NCBI GenBank assembly: GCA_017431955.1
Contig: JAFRKC010000007.1
Location: 1 to 64,000, forward strand
Direction: 5' to 3'
Source of the DNA: Candidatus Saccharimonadota bacterium
Lineage (GTDB): Bacteria; Patescibacteriota; Saccharimonadia; Saccharimonadales; Saccharimonadaceae
Length of the DNA: 64,000 nt
Positions 9,983 through 16,474 of this stretch are shown piece by piece. Under the pieces are notes generated by a model. The model did not search any database. It saw only the letters and a program-made list of their open reading frames with translations, and was not told the origin of the DNA. The first letter of the stretch is position 1. The number at the start of each line of letters is the position of its first letter. A program made the translations under genes and the position numbers.

Positions 9983-10011
9983 TTGACACAAGCATTTTTC
10001 TGCCGTATTAT
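9983..10011 (+). promoter_or_regulatory. Consensus promoter for a non-coding transcript
   Basis: TTGACA (9983-9988), 17-bp spacer, TATTAT (10006-10011). This is one of the strongest promoters in the window, yet no protein gene follows; the transcript would start near 10018 and run towards the tmRNA gene on the other strand. Confidence 0.8.
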
Positions 10012-10017
10012 AGAGAT

Positions 10018-10131
10018 AGCTTTTGAATAAAATAATTATACAAAAGCCAAAAACAAAAATTATAGCCAAAAAACTCCACATTCTCTTAAAAGACCGGCTT
10101 TCCTCGCAGTTGCCGGTCTTTTTCTTTAAGA
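10018..10131 (+). ncRNA. Candidate small RNA ending in a strong terminator
   Basis: From the predicted start near 10018 the transcript has an A-rich unstructured 65 nt. It ends in a long hairpin: AAGACCGGC (10090-10098) with GCCGGTCTT (10112-10120), followed by a T-run. The helix extends outward through TCTTAAA/TTTAAGA (10084-10090/10125-10131). The extended outer pairing would also let it act as an antisense-type or attenuator hairpin. No family is recognised. Confidence 0.45.
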
Positions 10132-10139
10132 TAGGAACC

Positions 10140-10268
10140 AAAAATATAAGGAAAGCTTGGCTTCTAAAGCAGCGTGTGGCGTTACGCCTTGGTTTTCGGT
10201 CTCTCCAAGGCGCCATACACACTAACTTAAAGCCGTCAAAAAAATCGAGTACTTGGCTCGATTTTTTT
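10140..10268 (+). ncRNA. Candidate structured RNA convergent with tmRNA
   Basis: Downstream of the first terminator, CGCCTTGG (10185-10192) pairs with CCAAGGCG (10205-10212), flanked by GTGT/ACAC (10174-10177/10217-10220) and an outer GGCTT/AAGCC helix (near 10159-10163/10229-10233). It ends in the AT-flanked terminator at 10238-10268. A rod with internal loops is vaguely 6S-like, but I cannot assign it. It could be a read-through product of the promoter at 9983. Confidence 0.35.
10238..10268. terminator. Bidirectional intrinsic terminator
   Basis: AAAAAATCGAG (10239-10249) pairs with CTCGATTTTTT (10257-10267), with A-run and T-run on either side. It can stop the plus-strand transcript and also lies 19 nt past the tmRNA 3' end on the minus strand. 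Confidence 0.85.
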
Positions 10269-10286
10269 GCGTTTCATAAAATTAGT

Positions 10287-10640
10287 TGGTGGAGCTGCCG
10301 GATACTGCCTCCGGGTCCGAAAAATCACTGGGATAGTATTCTACGTACATAGTTTCTTGTTTTATTTTGGCCAAATATCACAAGCTGCAAGAAACAAAAC
10401 TCGTAAAAGCCGTGACTAATTGTCGGGGTTATTATCGTCACAAAATAAACCGTATTTCCGTAATATGATAATCCCTACTCTACGGAACCTTGAGCAGAAA
10501 CCAGCCTAGAAATAATTAGGCATAAGCTGGCATGTAAGCAACATGCGCAGTTTTTGTGTTTTTAGCACTTATTAATACTTACGGTATTTAATCGGTACGC
10601 CTACTATCTGTTAATAATTCGTCTAAGCTTTGTCAGCCCC
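10287..10640 (-). ncRNA. ssrA: Transfer-messenger RNA (tmRNA)
   Basis: The minus-strand product starts GGGGCTGACAAAGC and ends CAGCTCCACCA. The acceptor stem pairs GGGGCTG with CAGCTCC and includes the G3-U wobble that alanyl-tRNA synthetase reads; CCA is encoded. The T-arm is CCGGA-loop-TCCGG, with the unusual loop GGCAGTA in place of TTCRANY. The tag frame at 10516-10566 reads AKNTKTAHVAYMPAYA followed by TAA; the resume codon is GCT after TTAATAAGT. At 354 nt it is of normal length. It rescues stalled ribosomes and marks proteins for degradation, with SmpB (not in the window). Confidence 0.93.
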
Positions 10641-10649
10641 AACACTTTA

Positions 10650-10678
10650 ATTATAGCACGTTTCCCTATTTATATCAA
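10650..10678 (-). promoter_or_regulatory. tmRNA promoter
   Basis: On the minus strand TTGATA (10673-10678), 17-bp spacer, TATAAT (10650-10655), ending 9 nt before the tmRNA 5' end at 10640. Confidence 0.85.
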
Positions 10679-10726
10679 TAGTGCTTAAGGTTGTAGTATT
10701 TTTCGCACCTTGTTAAATATAGCCCT

Positions 10727-12232
10727 ATGATCGCCAAAATACATTCTGCTATCCCCTATGGTTATGACGGCCACCTCGTAGAAGTCGAGGCTAGCACGTC
10801 AAAAGGCCTCCCAGCCTTTAATATTGTCGGTATGGCCGACAAAACTATCAATGAAGCTAAAGAACGCGTCAGGAGCGCCCTTACAAACTCTGGCTTCACT
10901 TTTCCAAATAGAAAGCTCGTCGTTAATCTCGCTCCCGCCGATCTTCAAAAAGATGGCTCCTATCTAGATTTAGCTATCGCCATTGCAATCCTCACCGTTT
11001 CTAATCAATTATTACCTAAAGACAGCCAAAATAAACTATTTGTGGGCGAACTTTCGCTAGATGGTGAGATACGGCCCGTTAGGAGCATTTTAAATATTAT
11101 CGAAACCGCCAAATTATTAGGGTTTAAAGAAGTATTCCTGCCTATAAACAACTTGGCTCAGGCACAACTCATCTCCAATGTTAATCTTATTGGTGTCAAA
11201 AATCTCCGCGAGCTCTTTCTCCATCTCAAAAAGGAAGCCATCATTAAGAATAGGATAGCTGTTGTAAAAAATAATAAAACAGTAGTAGAAACCCCAATTT
11301 TAGACCATATTCGAGGCCAAGAGTTCGCCAAAAGAGCCCTCACCGTCGCTATCGCTGGGCACCATAACATCCTTCTCTCTGGTCCGCCTGGAGCCGGCAA
11401 AACCCTTCTCGCTAAAGTTGCCGCCAATCTGTTACCAAATATCTCAATAGATGAACAAATCTCTGTCACCAAGATTTGGTCCCTAGCTGGCCAAACTAAC
11501 GACATCATCTCAAAAAGGCCCTTTCGTGCCCCTCATCATACCGCCAGCAAAACGTCTATCATCGGTGGTAACAGAACCGCCAAACCTGGTGAAATCTCCC
11601 TCGCTCATCACGGAGTCCTCTTTTTAGATGAAATCCCAGAGTATCAAAGAGACGTCCTCGAATCTCTACGTCAACCCTTAGAAGACAAAGTCATTTCCAT
11701 TTCTAGGGCCAACCAGAAAGTTACCTATCCTGCCGATTTTATGCTCATCGCCACCATGAATCCCTGCCCCTGTGGCTATCTTGGCGACCCCTATCACGAA
11801 TGTACTTGCTCTAGAATCCAAATCGAAAACTACAAAAAGAAAATCTCTGGCCCTCTTCTCGATCGCATCGACATGAATATATCCGTACAAAAAGTTGAGA
11901 ATTCTCAACTCGTAGCCAATCTCCCTATTTCAAATCAAGATCACCTCACCGCAAAAGAAAAGATTAAAGAGGCCATGGCTCGACAATACTCTCGTTACGG
12001 CAAACCCGGATTTTACAACAGTTCCCTTTCATCTCATCAGGTCGCCACTATGCTCACCCTTACCAAAGACGCCAAAAACCTCCTCGAGAATGCCTCAAAA
12101 AGGCTCAATCTCTCCGCCCGCTCTTATTTCAAGATCATCAAAGTCGCCCAAACTATCGCTGATCTCGCCGGCTCTGGAAAAATCCTTCCCGAACACATCA
12201 CAGAATCTCTGTCTTTCAGACAAAGAAGTTAG
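10727..12232 (+). CDS. comM: ComM/YifB family Mg-chelatase-like AAA+ ATPase
   Basis: A 501-aa protein with the YifB layout: N-terminal ChlI/Lon-like domain (about 1-180), AAA+ core with Walker A GPPGAGKT near residue 223 and Walker B VLFLDEIPE, and a Mg-chelatase C-terminal domain with MNPCPCGY. ComM is a hexameric helicase that promotes branch migration during natural transformation in Vibrio and Acinetobacter. A role in DNA uptake here fits the type IV pilus genes at 33-46 kb. The predicted -10 (TAAATA after TG) is weak and lies about 7 nt before the ATG; no Shine-Dalgarno is visible. It is divergent from tmRNA. Confidence 0.93.
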   Translation: MIAKIHSAIPYGYDGHLVEVEASTSKGLPAFNIVGMADKTINEAKERVRSALTNSGFTFPNRKLVVNLAPADLQKDGSYLDLAIAIAILTVSNQLLPKDSQNKLFVGELSLDGEIRPVRSILNIIETAKLLGFKEVFLPINNLAQAQLISNVNLIGVKNLRELFLHLKKEAIIKNRIAVVKNNKTVVETPILDHIRGQEFAKRALTVAIAGHHNILLSGPPGAGKTLLAKVAANLLPNISIDEQISVTKIWSLAGQTNDIISKRPFRAPHHTASKTSIIGGNRTAKPGEISLAHHGVLFLDEIPEYQRDVLESLRQPLEDKVISISRANQKVTYPADFMLIATMNPCPCGYLGDPYHECTCSRIQIENYKKKISGPLLDRIDMNISVQKVENSQLVANLPISNQDHLTAKEKIKEAMARQYSRYGKPGFYNSSLSSHQVATMLTLTKDAKNLLENASKRLNLSARSYFKIIKVAQTIADLAGSGKILPEHITESLSFRQRS

Positions 12233-12241
12233 TTAATTTAG

Positions 12242-12270
12242 TTGCTTTTTTCAGAGATTTTTAGTATAAT
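12242..12270 (+). promoter_or_regulatory. Promoter of the infC-rpmI-rplT-rpmB operon
   Basis: TTGCTT (12242-12247), 17-bp spacer, TATAAT (12265-12270), starting a leader of about 28 nt that contains the AAAGGA ribosome-binding site of infC. Confidence 0.75.
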
Positions 12271-12303
12271 ACACCTTAGGTTTAAACAAGAGAAAGGAAT
12301 CCC

Positions 12304-12825
12304 ATCAGTAACACCACTACACGTACTAAACTTAACGGAGAAATCCGCTATCCTGAAGTTCGCGTCATCGGCACTAATGGGGAGCAGCTTGGCATTATGT
12401 CGAGCAAAGAAGCCCAATCTCTCGCCAGAGACCAAGGAGTAGATTTGGTAGAAATCGCTGCCAATGCTAATCCTCCCGTTGTCAAAATCATCGATTGGGG
12501 TAAATACCAATACCAAAAGATGAAAGAAGAAGCCAGAAATCGCAAAAAAGCCCGCGAAAAACAATCCGAGCTAAAGCAAATGAAAATCGGCCTCAAAATC
12601 AGCGACAACGACCTAAACATCAAAGTCCGTAAAATCAGAGGTTTCCTCGATGACGGCGATCGTGCCAAAATCATGATTGTCTTCCGTGGTCGCGAAATGG
12701 CCCACAAGGAAATTGGCCAAGAACTTCTAGACAAAGTTCTTAACCTCCTCGGCGAAGACATAATTATCGAAGGAAAACCCCAATTCAACGGACGCAACCT
12801 ATCAGTCGGAGTTCGAAAAAAGTAA
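12304..12825 (+). CDS. infC: Translation initiation factor IF-3 (AUC start)
   Basis: A 173-aa protein with both IF-3 domains: N-terminal IRYPEVRVIGTNGEQLGIM and C-terminal part ending in SVGVRKK. IF-3 binds the 30S subunit and rejects non-canonical start codons. The conserved N-terminal domain begins well before the first in-frame ATG (12397). The only sensible start is ATC at 12304, placed 5 nt after the SD-like AAAGGA; an in-frame TAA at 12283 closes the frame upstream. A rare AUU/AUC start is the hallmark of IF-3 autoregulation. It heads the classical infC-rpmI-rplT operon. Confidence 0.93.
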   Translation: MSNTTTRTKLNGEIRYPEVRVIGTNGEQLGIMSSKEAQSLARDQGVDLVEIAANANPPVVKIIDWGKYQYQKMKEEARNRKKAREKQSELKQMKIGLKISDNDLNIKVRKIRGFLDDGDRAKIMIVFRGREMAHKEIGQELLDKVLNLLGEDIIIEGKPQFNGRNLSVGVRKK

Positions 12826-12888
12826 TTTTCCTACTTTCAAGGCTTTCTGATCGCACCTAAATATCAACTTTAAACTAAAGGAAAAACT

Positions 12889-13083
12889 ATGCCTAAGTTA
12901 AAAACTCATAAAGGCACCGCAAAACGCATCAAGATTACTGGTTCTGGTAAACTTGTTCGCGAACGCGCCTACGGCAACCATATTCTTGCCAAAAAATCTA
13001 AAGCCAGAAAACGCAACATGAAAACCGCTGCGACTATCGACGGCAAAATCGCTAAAAACATTAAGACCGCTCTAGGAGTTTAA
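12889..13083 (+). CDS. rpmI: Ribosomal protein bL35
   Basis: A 64-aa highly basic protein beginning [20 protein letters not shown], the bL35 signature. It lies 63 nt after infC with AAAGGAAA 7 nt before the ATG, and 2 nt before rplT. The arrangement infC-rpmI-rplT is the conserved bacterial order, where L20 normally autoregulates the operon. No obvious pseudoknot operator was identified by eye. Confidence 0.97.
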   Translation: MPKLKTHKGTAKRIKITGSGKLVRERAYGNHILAKKSKARKRNMKTAATIDGKIAKNIKTALGV

Positions 13084-13085
13084 TC

Positions 13086-13436
13086 ATGAGAGTAAAACGT
13101 GGCGTTTCGGCTCGTGCCAAACACAAGAAAATTCTGAACAAAGCTAAAGGGATGCAGCATTACCGCACCCGTAGCTTCCGCCTTGCCAAACAAGGTGTTA
13201 TTAAATCACTTCGCTATTCTTACCGCGATCGTCGCAACAAAAAACGCGATCTTCGCGCCCTCTGGATCACCCGCATCAACAATGCGTCTCGTGAACTTGG
13301 TCTTTCCTATTCTCAGCTCATTGCTGGCATGAAAGCCAAAAACATCACCATCGATCGCAAAATGCTCGCTGATCTCGCCGTAAACAATCCAAAAGCTTTT
13401 GAAGCAATCGTTAACACCGTAAAGGAGAAGAAATAA
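13086..13436 (+). CDS. rplT: Ribosomal protein bL20
   Basis: A 116-aa protein with the L20 pattern: MRVKRGV at the N-terminus, then [38 protein letters not shown] and a C-terminal globular domain. It is an early 23S rRNA-binding assembly protein. AGGAG precedes the ATG. The stop overlaps the rpmB start (TAATG). Confidence 0.97.
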   Translation: MRVKRGVSARAKHKKILNKAKGMQHYRTRSFRLAKQGVIKSLRYSYRDRRNKKRDLRALWITRINNASRELGLSYSQLIAGMKAKNITIDRKMLADLAVNNPKAFEAIVNTVKEKK

Positions 13437-13627
13437 TGGCAGTCTGTGAAATCACCGGTAAAGGTAAAATGTACGGGCACAACGTTTCTTTCTCCCAGAG
13501 AAAGACTCGCAAGATTTTCAAACCAAATGTCCAAAAGAAAACCTTGATTATTGATGGTAAAAAGGTCAAATGCAACGTTTCGACCTCCGCTCTTCGCACC
13601 CTGAAGAAAAAAGGCATCATCAAATAG
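13436..13627 (+). CDS. rpmB: Ribosomal protein bL28
   Basis: A 63-aa protein starting [18 protein letters not shown], matching bL28. It overlaps the rplT stop by one base, with AAGGAGAAG as the ribosome-binding site. Having rpmB as the last gene of the infC operon is uncommon; in most bacteria it pairs with rpmG. The operon ends at the hairpin 13634-13672. Confidence 0.95.
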   Translation: MAVCEITGKGKMYGHNVSFSQRKTRKIFKPNVQKKTLIIDGKKVKCNVSTSALRTLKKKGIIK

Positions 13628-13633
13628 CATTTA

Positions 13634-13672
13634 GCAATAAAAAATCCACCCATCAGGGTGGATTTTTTATTG
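13634..13672. terminator. Bidirectional intrinsic terminator
   Basis: A perfect 17-bp stem, GCAATAAAAAATCCACC with GGTGGATTTTTTATTGC, around a short loop. It ends the plus-strand ribosomal operon and the minus-strand gene at 13678. Confidence 0.92.
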
Positions 13673-13677
13673 CTATT

Positions 13678-13878
13678 TTAATCAACAATTTCCACTTTAT
13701 AAATATAATCAATCGCTAGCAAGACCTTATTGTCAAGCTCAATAAACTTATCATCATATATATTTGTAATAACACCAACTATAGTATTAAGACCGTTATT
13801 TAGTGGCATGTTCGTACTTGAAACACCGCCAAAAACCTTTTCACGTATCTCGACTTTTTTATTTAAATAATTCTTCAT
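13678..13878 (-). CDS. Small hypothetical protein behind a G-tract promoter
   Basis: The frame is open from 13911, but the ATG at 13878 has a GAAGGG site 6 nt upstream, giving a 66-aa protein starting MKNYLNKKVEI. It is predicted to be mostly beta strands, ending in DYIYKVEIVD; a small barrel (Sm- or SH3-like) is possible but not shown. No family is recognised. It is monocistronic, bounded by the terminator at 13634 and the rnpB terminator, and its upstream region contains the C14/G14 homopolymer described separately. Confidence 0.6.
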   Translation of the reverse strand: MKNYLNKKVEIREKVFGGVSSTNMPLNNGLNTIVGVITNIYDDKFIELDNKVLLAIDYIYKVEIVD

Positions 13879-13916
13879 GAATAACCCTTCAACTTTTAAA
13901 TTATTATGCATATATA

Positions 13917-13948
13917 AGTTTACCCCCCCCCCCCCCGCATTCTGTCAA
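13917..13948 (-). promoter_or_regulatory. Promoter with G14 homopolymer spacer (possible phase switch)
   Basis: On the minus strand TTGACA (13943-13948) is followed by GAATGC, an uninterrupted run of 14 G (13923-13936) and TAAACT (13917-13922). The spacer is 20 bp as sequenced and would be 17 bp with 11 G. Poly-G spacers of this kind cause phase-variable transcription in Neisseria (porA, fetA). The tract length in the assembly may itself be inexact. Confidence 0.5.
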
Positions 13949-13953
13949 CAAAA

Positions 13954-13973
13954 ACCCGCCCTTTCGGACGGGT
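13954..13973 (-). terminator. RNase P RNA terminator
   Basis: ACCCGTCC-GAAA-GGGCGGGT followed by TTTTTG on the minus strand, directly after the rnpB 3' end. Its T-run abuts the TTGACA of the next promoter. Confidence 0.9.
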
Positions 13974-13980
13974 CTCTGAT

Positions 13981-14316
13981 ATGAGCTTTCAATAAGCCGG
14001 GTTCTGTAACCTACGAGTAGGCCGACAATCATCTATCTAGACAAAGGATTGCTCCCCTGTTCAAGCGGTAAACGTGCATCTTCGGGTCAAAGTATCTAGC
14101 ACTCCTTGCAACCAGTAGGGTTTGCCTCCAGTCAGTGTCACCACTAACTGCCGTGGGCTCTTACCCCACACTTTTCACCATCACCTGATAACAGGCTGTA
14201 TTGTCTCTGTGGTACTTTCCCTATTCTTGCGAACGGTCGTCGTTAACGACTACTGTACCCTGTGTTGCCCGGACTTTCCTCTCGAGTTTCCTCCAGCGAT
14301 TGTCTTTAGAGCTCAT
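13981..14316 (-). ncRNA. rnpB: RNase P RNA
   Basis: The minus-strand product of about 336 nt contains the universal 5' motif GAGGAAAGTCCGGGC and the 3' motif ACAGAACCCGGCTTA. Helix P1 is closed by ATGAGCT (5' end, 14310-14316) with AGCTCAT (13981-13987). It is the catalytic subunit that cuts pre-tRNA leaders. The pattern of helices looks like type A. Confidence 0.97.
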
Positions 14317-14320
14317 GTCT

Positions 14321-14349
14321 ATTTTAACATATCTTACGTAAAATGTCTA
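14321..14349 (-). promoter_or_regulatory. rnpB promoter
   Basis: TAGACA (14344-14349), 17-bp spacer, TAAAAT (14321-14326), also preceded by TGT as an extended -10. The start point falls at the rnpB 5' end. The -35 lies inside the end of the upstream coding region. Confidence 0.75.
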
Positions 14350-15185
14350 TCTATCGCCAGGTTTGCTTCCTTATCTGCCTCTGAATTAAATTCCCTGTTC
14401 ACATGCACGAATGCGCAAGCCTCAAAATTCTCTAGTAGCTTCTGGATATCTTTATACATTGGTAAAAGATCGTTATTTTTTACCTTATAAATTCCATTCA
14501 TTTGGTTCACCATCATCAGATTATCACTCACGAATTTAACCGATTTAAGACCTAGTTCAATCGCCTGCTCACAGCCTTCCTTTAGGGCATAATATTCTGC
14601 TACTCTACTCGTTGCAAAACCAATAAATTCGCCTCCTCGTTTTAATTCTCTCCCGTCTTCTCCAACGATATAATAACCTATTCCAGACGGACCAGGATTA
14701 CCCCTACTTCCTCCATCTACATAAACCGTAGCACCATTTGCAACACCACGATAAAGACTCTTTTCTCCACCCCTACCTTTACCTTCTTCTATTTCCAGTA
14801 CGGATAAACTAGCATCATCAAGTTTTAATCCATTCGTATCTCCTATTTTTATATACTTAAATGCCGTATATCTATCTGTTGGAGTAATTTTTACATCATC
14901 TGTAATACCAATCTCATAAACTATATATAAGTTACTAAGCTGACTCGCCCCCACAAGTGCCAAAAAAGTAATCGTATCTTTTAATCTAATCGACGAAACA
15001 CCAATCCCCAAATATTCGCTCATACTCCTAGACATTGCTTCTTCTGGTTGCTCACCAAAACGAATTTTACCCGTTGGTAATTCCCAAAGCACAGGCTCGT
15101 CCAGCCGCCCTCTATTTCTTTTCAGCAACAAAACAGCACCATTGCTGTCTTTGACAATTCCCACTACTCTTATCCTTTGTTTCAT
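14334..15185 (-). CDS. Nudix-RNase HI fusion protein
   Basis: A 283-aa protein with an N-terminal Nudix-fold domain (about 1-140) and a C-terminal RNase HI domain (about 150-283). The RNase HI acidic set is complete: D in VYVDGGSRGNPGP, E in AEYYAL, D in VSDN, D in SEADKEAN; it should cut RNA in RNA-DNA hybrids. The Nudix box is degenerate: GKIRFGEQPEEAMSRSMSEY has Ser and Tyr where the REUXEE core has Glu, so hydrolysis is doubtful. The frame is open from a GTG at 15194, but a -10 (TATAAA) directly before it favours the ATG at 15185. The stop overlaps the rnpB promoter. Confidence 0.85.
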   Translation of the reverse strand: MKQRIRVVGIVKDSNGAVLLLKRNRGRLDEPVLWELPTGKIRFGEQPEEAMSRSMSEYLGIGVSSIRLKDTITFLALVGASQLSNLYIVYEIGITDDVKITPTDRYTAFKYIKIGDTNGLKLDDASLSVLEIEEGKGRGGEKSLYRGVANGATVYVDGGSRGNPGPSGIGYYIVGEDGRELKRGGEFIGFATSRVAEYYALKEGCEQAIELGLKSVKFVSDNLMMVNQMNGIYKVKNNDLLPMYKDIQKLLENFEACAFVHVNREFNSEADKEANLAIDRHFT

Positions 15186-15227
15186 TTGGCCCACGCTTTA
15201 TAAAATATATCAATGTGATTCAATCAA

Positions 15228-15360
15228 GAGTCTCTAGCGGCTTGTTTTCCCCGTAATAGTACAAGGTGGGTAAAATCTTATGCGCAATTTCCACGGAAAT
15301 CTGCCACGAAATCCCTAAAACATGATTATTCAGGAAAATCATGCTACCACTAGAGACACT
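15228..15360 (-). ncRNA. Candidate structured RNA upstream of the Nudix-RNase H gene
   Basis: The interval is closed by a long imperfect helix: GTCTCTAG (15229-15236) with CTAGAGAC (15350-15357 region), extending about 14 bp with G-U pairs. Inside are the hairpin CATGATT/AATCATG (15331-15343), a CTTGT/ACAAG helix and CCC/GGG pairs that could make a pseudoknot. On the minus strand an extended -10 (TGA-TATAAT, 15364-15369) puts the start point exactly at the closing helix. No terminator is seen before the next gene, so it could be a 5' leader or a processed small RNA. Confidence 0.45.
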
Positions 15361-15374
15361 TTTATTATATCAGG

Positions 15375-16007
15375 TTACGCTCCAACAATCCAGTAGAAAA
15401 ATTGTAGAATACCATTCATAGCGTTCATCATCAAGGCAGAAAAAGCACCACCAAGAATAAAAATTAGAGCATAAATAACAATTATGCCGTATCTTTCCAT
15501 ACCTAACATTATATTTCTTACGCCATCAGGAGCAATTGCGTACAGCAATCTCGAACCATCAAGTGGCGGAATTGGTAACATATTAAAAACACCAAAACCT
15601 AGATTAACCACTACTAACTCAAAAAAGAATATCCCAAGATACCCTTCATTATCAATCCATCCTGTAAAATACCCAATCAGAAAACCAACAAACGCTATTA
15701 AAAAATTTGTTAATGGCCCTGCTATCCCTACCAATGCCATATCTCGTTCTCTATGTTTAAAATTCCTCGAATCTATTGGCACCGGCTTCGCTCCACCAAA
15801 TACCGGAGCACCTATCAAAAACAACATCATAGGTAGAAGTATCGACATAAATGGATCCAAATGTTTTATTGGATTTAGTGTTAATCTTCCATTTTCTTTT
15901 GCTGTATCGTCACCCAAAGCATAGGCCACTGCACCATGCGCTAATTCATGAAGCATCATAGAGCCAATTATTACCCCTAAGACAATTAAAATACTAAAAA
16001 ACTCCAC
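15375..16007 (-). CDS. Site-2 protease (M50 family zinc metalloprotease)
   Basis: A 210-aa integral membrane protein with the zinc motif HELAH (near residue 21) inside the first transmembrane segment and the second motif NMLPIPPLDG near 143, as in M50B site-2 proteases. These cut transmembrane substrates, often anti-sigma factors; no PDZ domain is present. The start is GTG at 16007 with GGAGAGGTGA upstream. It follows the MBL-like gene by 15 nt, so they probably share a transcript. Confidence 0.92.
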   Translation of the reverse strand: MEFFSILIVLGVIIGSMMLHELAHGAVAYALGDDTAKENGRLTLNPIKHLDPFMSILLPMMLFLIGAPVFGGAKPVPIDSRNFKHRERDMALVGIAGPLTNFLIAFVGFLIGYFTGWIDNEGYLGIFFFELVVVNLGFGVFNMLPIPPLDGSRLLYAIAPDGVRNIMLGMERYGIIVIYALIFILGGAFSALMMNAMNGILQFFYWIVGA

Positions 16008-16022
16008 CGCGAATCACCTCTC

Positions 16023-16472
16023 CTAACTTAGAGTTACAACTTCAGTTACAGTAGGCAAAGACTCTAGGTTTTTCACTTTTAGTTTCTTCTCTGCCCTGGC
16101 GGTCATTTTTAGCTCAGCCACCATTCCATCGACATTACCCATTGCTATTACCAGTTTCGGTTCAATTTCCCTAATTGCTCTTATCGAAGACGTACATAGA
16201 ATATCGGACATGCCAAGATCATCTAACCCTTCCTCTACTCCCCCAATAATCCCTACATGCACTCCACCAACTTCTACATCATAAATAGTTTTACCGCTCT
16301 CTGTCGCAATGCCCCTAATAGTAACATCACTAATCTCGAATTCTCCAGGCCCAGTAATTTTTCCTACGCCAAGATTTGCATCAATCACAAATTGTGCGAC
16401 ATTAAAATTTATGGCAGTTTTCTTTGTAGTAATCGTTATTTCGTCTGGGTTTTTACTTTCTATTTCAAACAT
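16023..16472 (-). CDS. Metallo-beta-lactamase-fold-like protein lacking metal ligands
   Basis: A 149-aa protein with the GPGEFEISDVTIRGI segment and VGIIGGVEEGLDD pattern of small UPF0173/MBL-fold proteins common in CPR genomes. The HxHxDH zinc motif is absent, so hydrolase activity is unlikely. The start ATG has AAGGAG 6 nt upstream; the gene lies 2 nt after the transcription-regulator-like gene. The fold assignment is by pattern only. Confidence 0.55.
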   Translation of the reverse strand: MFEIESKNPDEITITTKKTAINFNVAQFVIDANLGVGKITGPGEFEISDVTIRGIATESGKTIYDVEVGGVHVGIIGGVEEGLDDLGMSDILCTSSIRAIREIEPKLVIAMGNVDGMVAELKMTARAEKKLKVKNLESLPTVTEVVTLS

Positions 16473-16474
16473 TT

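Noticed and set aside
9980..10352. Open frames on both strands across the RNA island
   Set aside because: They run through terminator hairpins and the tmRNA 3' end and have no start signals.
12397..12825. ATG at 12397 as the infC start
   Set aside because: It would remove half of the conserved IF-3 N-terminal domain.
15228..15360. T-box or 4.5S RNA assignment for the structured segment
   Set aside because: Neither the T-box AGGGTGGNACCGCG core nor the SRP GGAAGCAGC motif is present.
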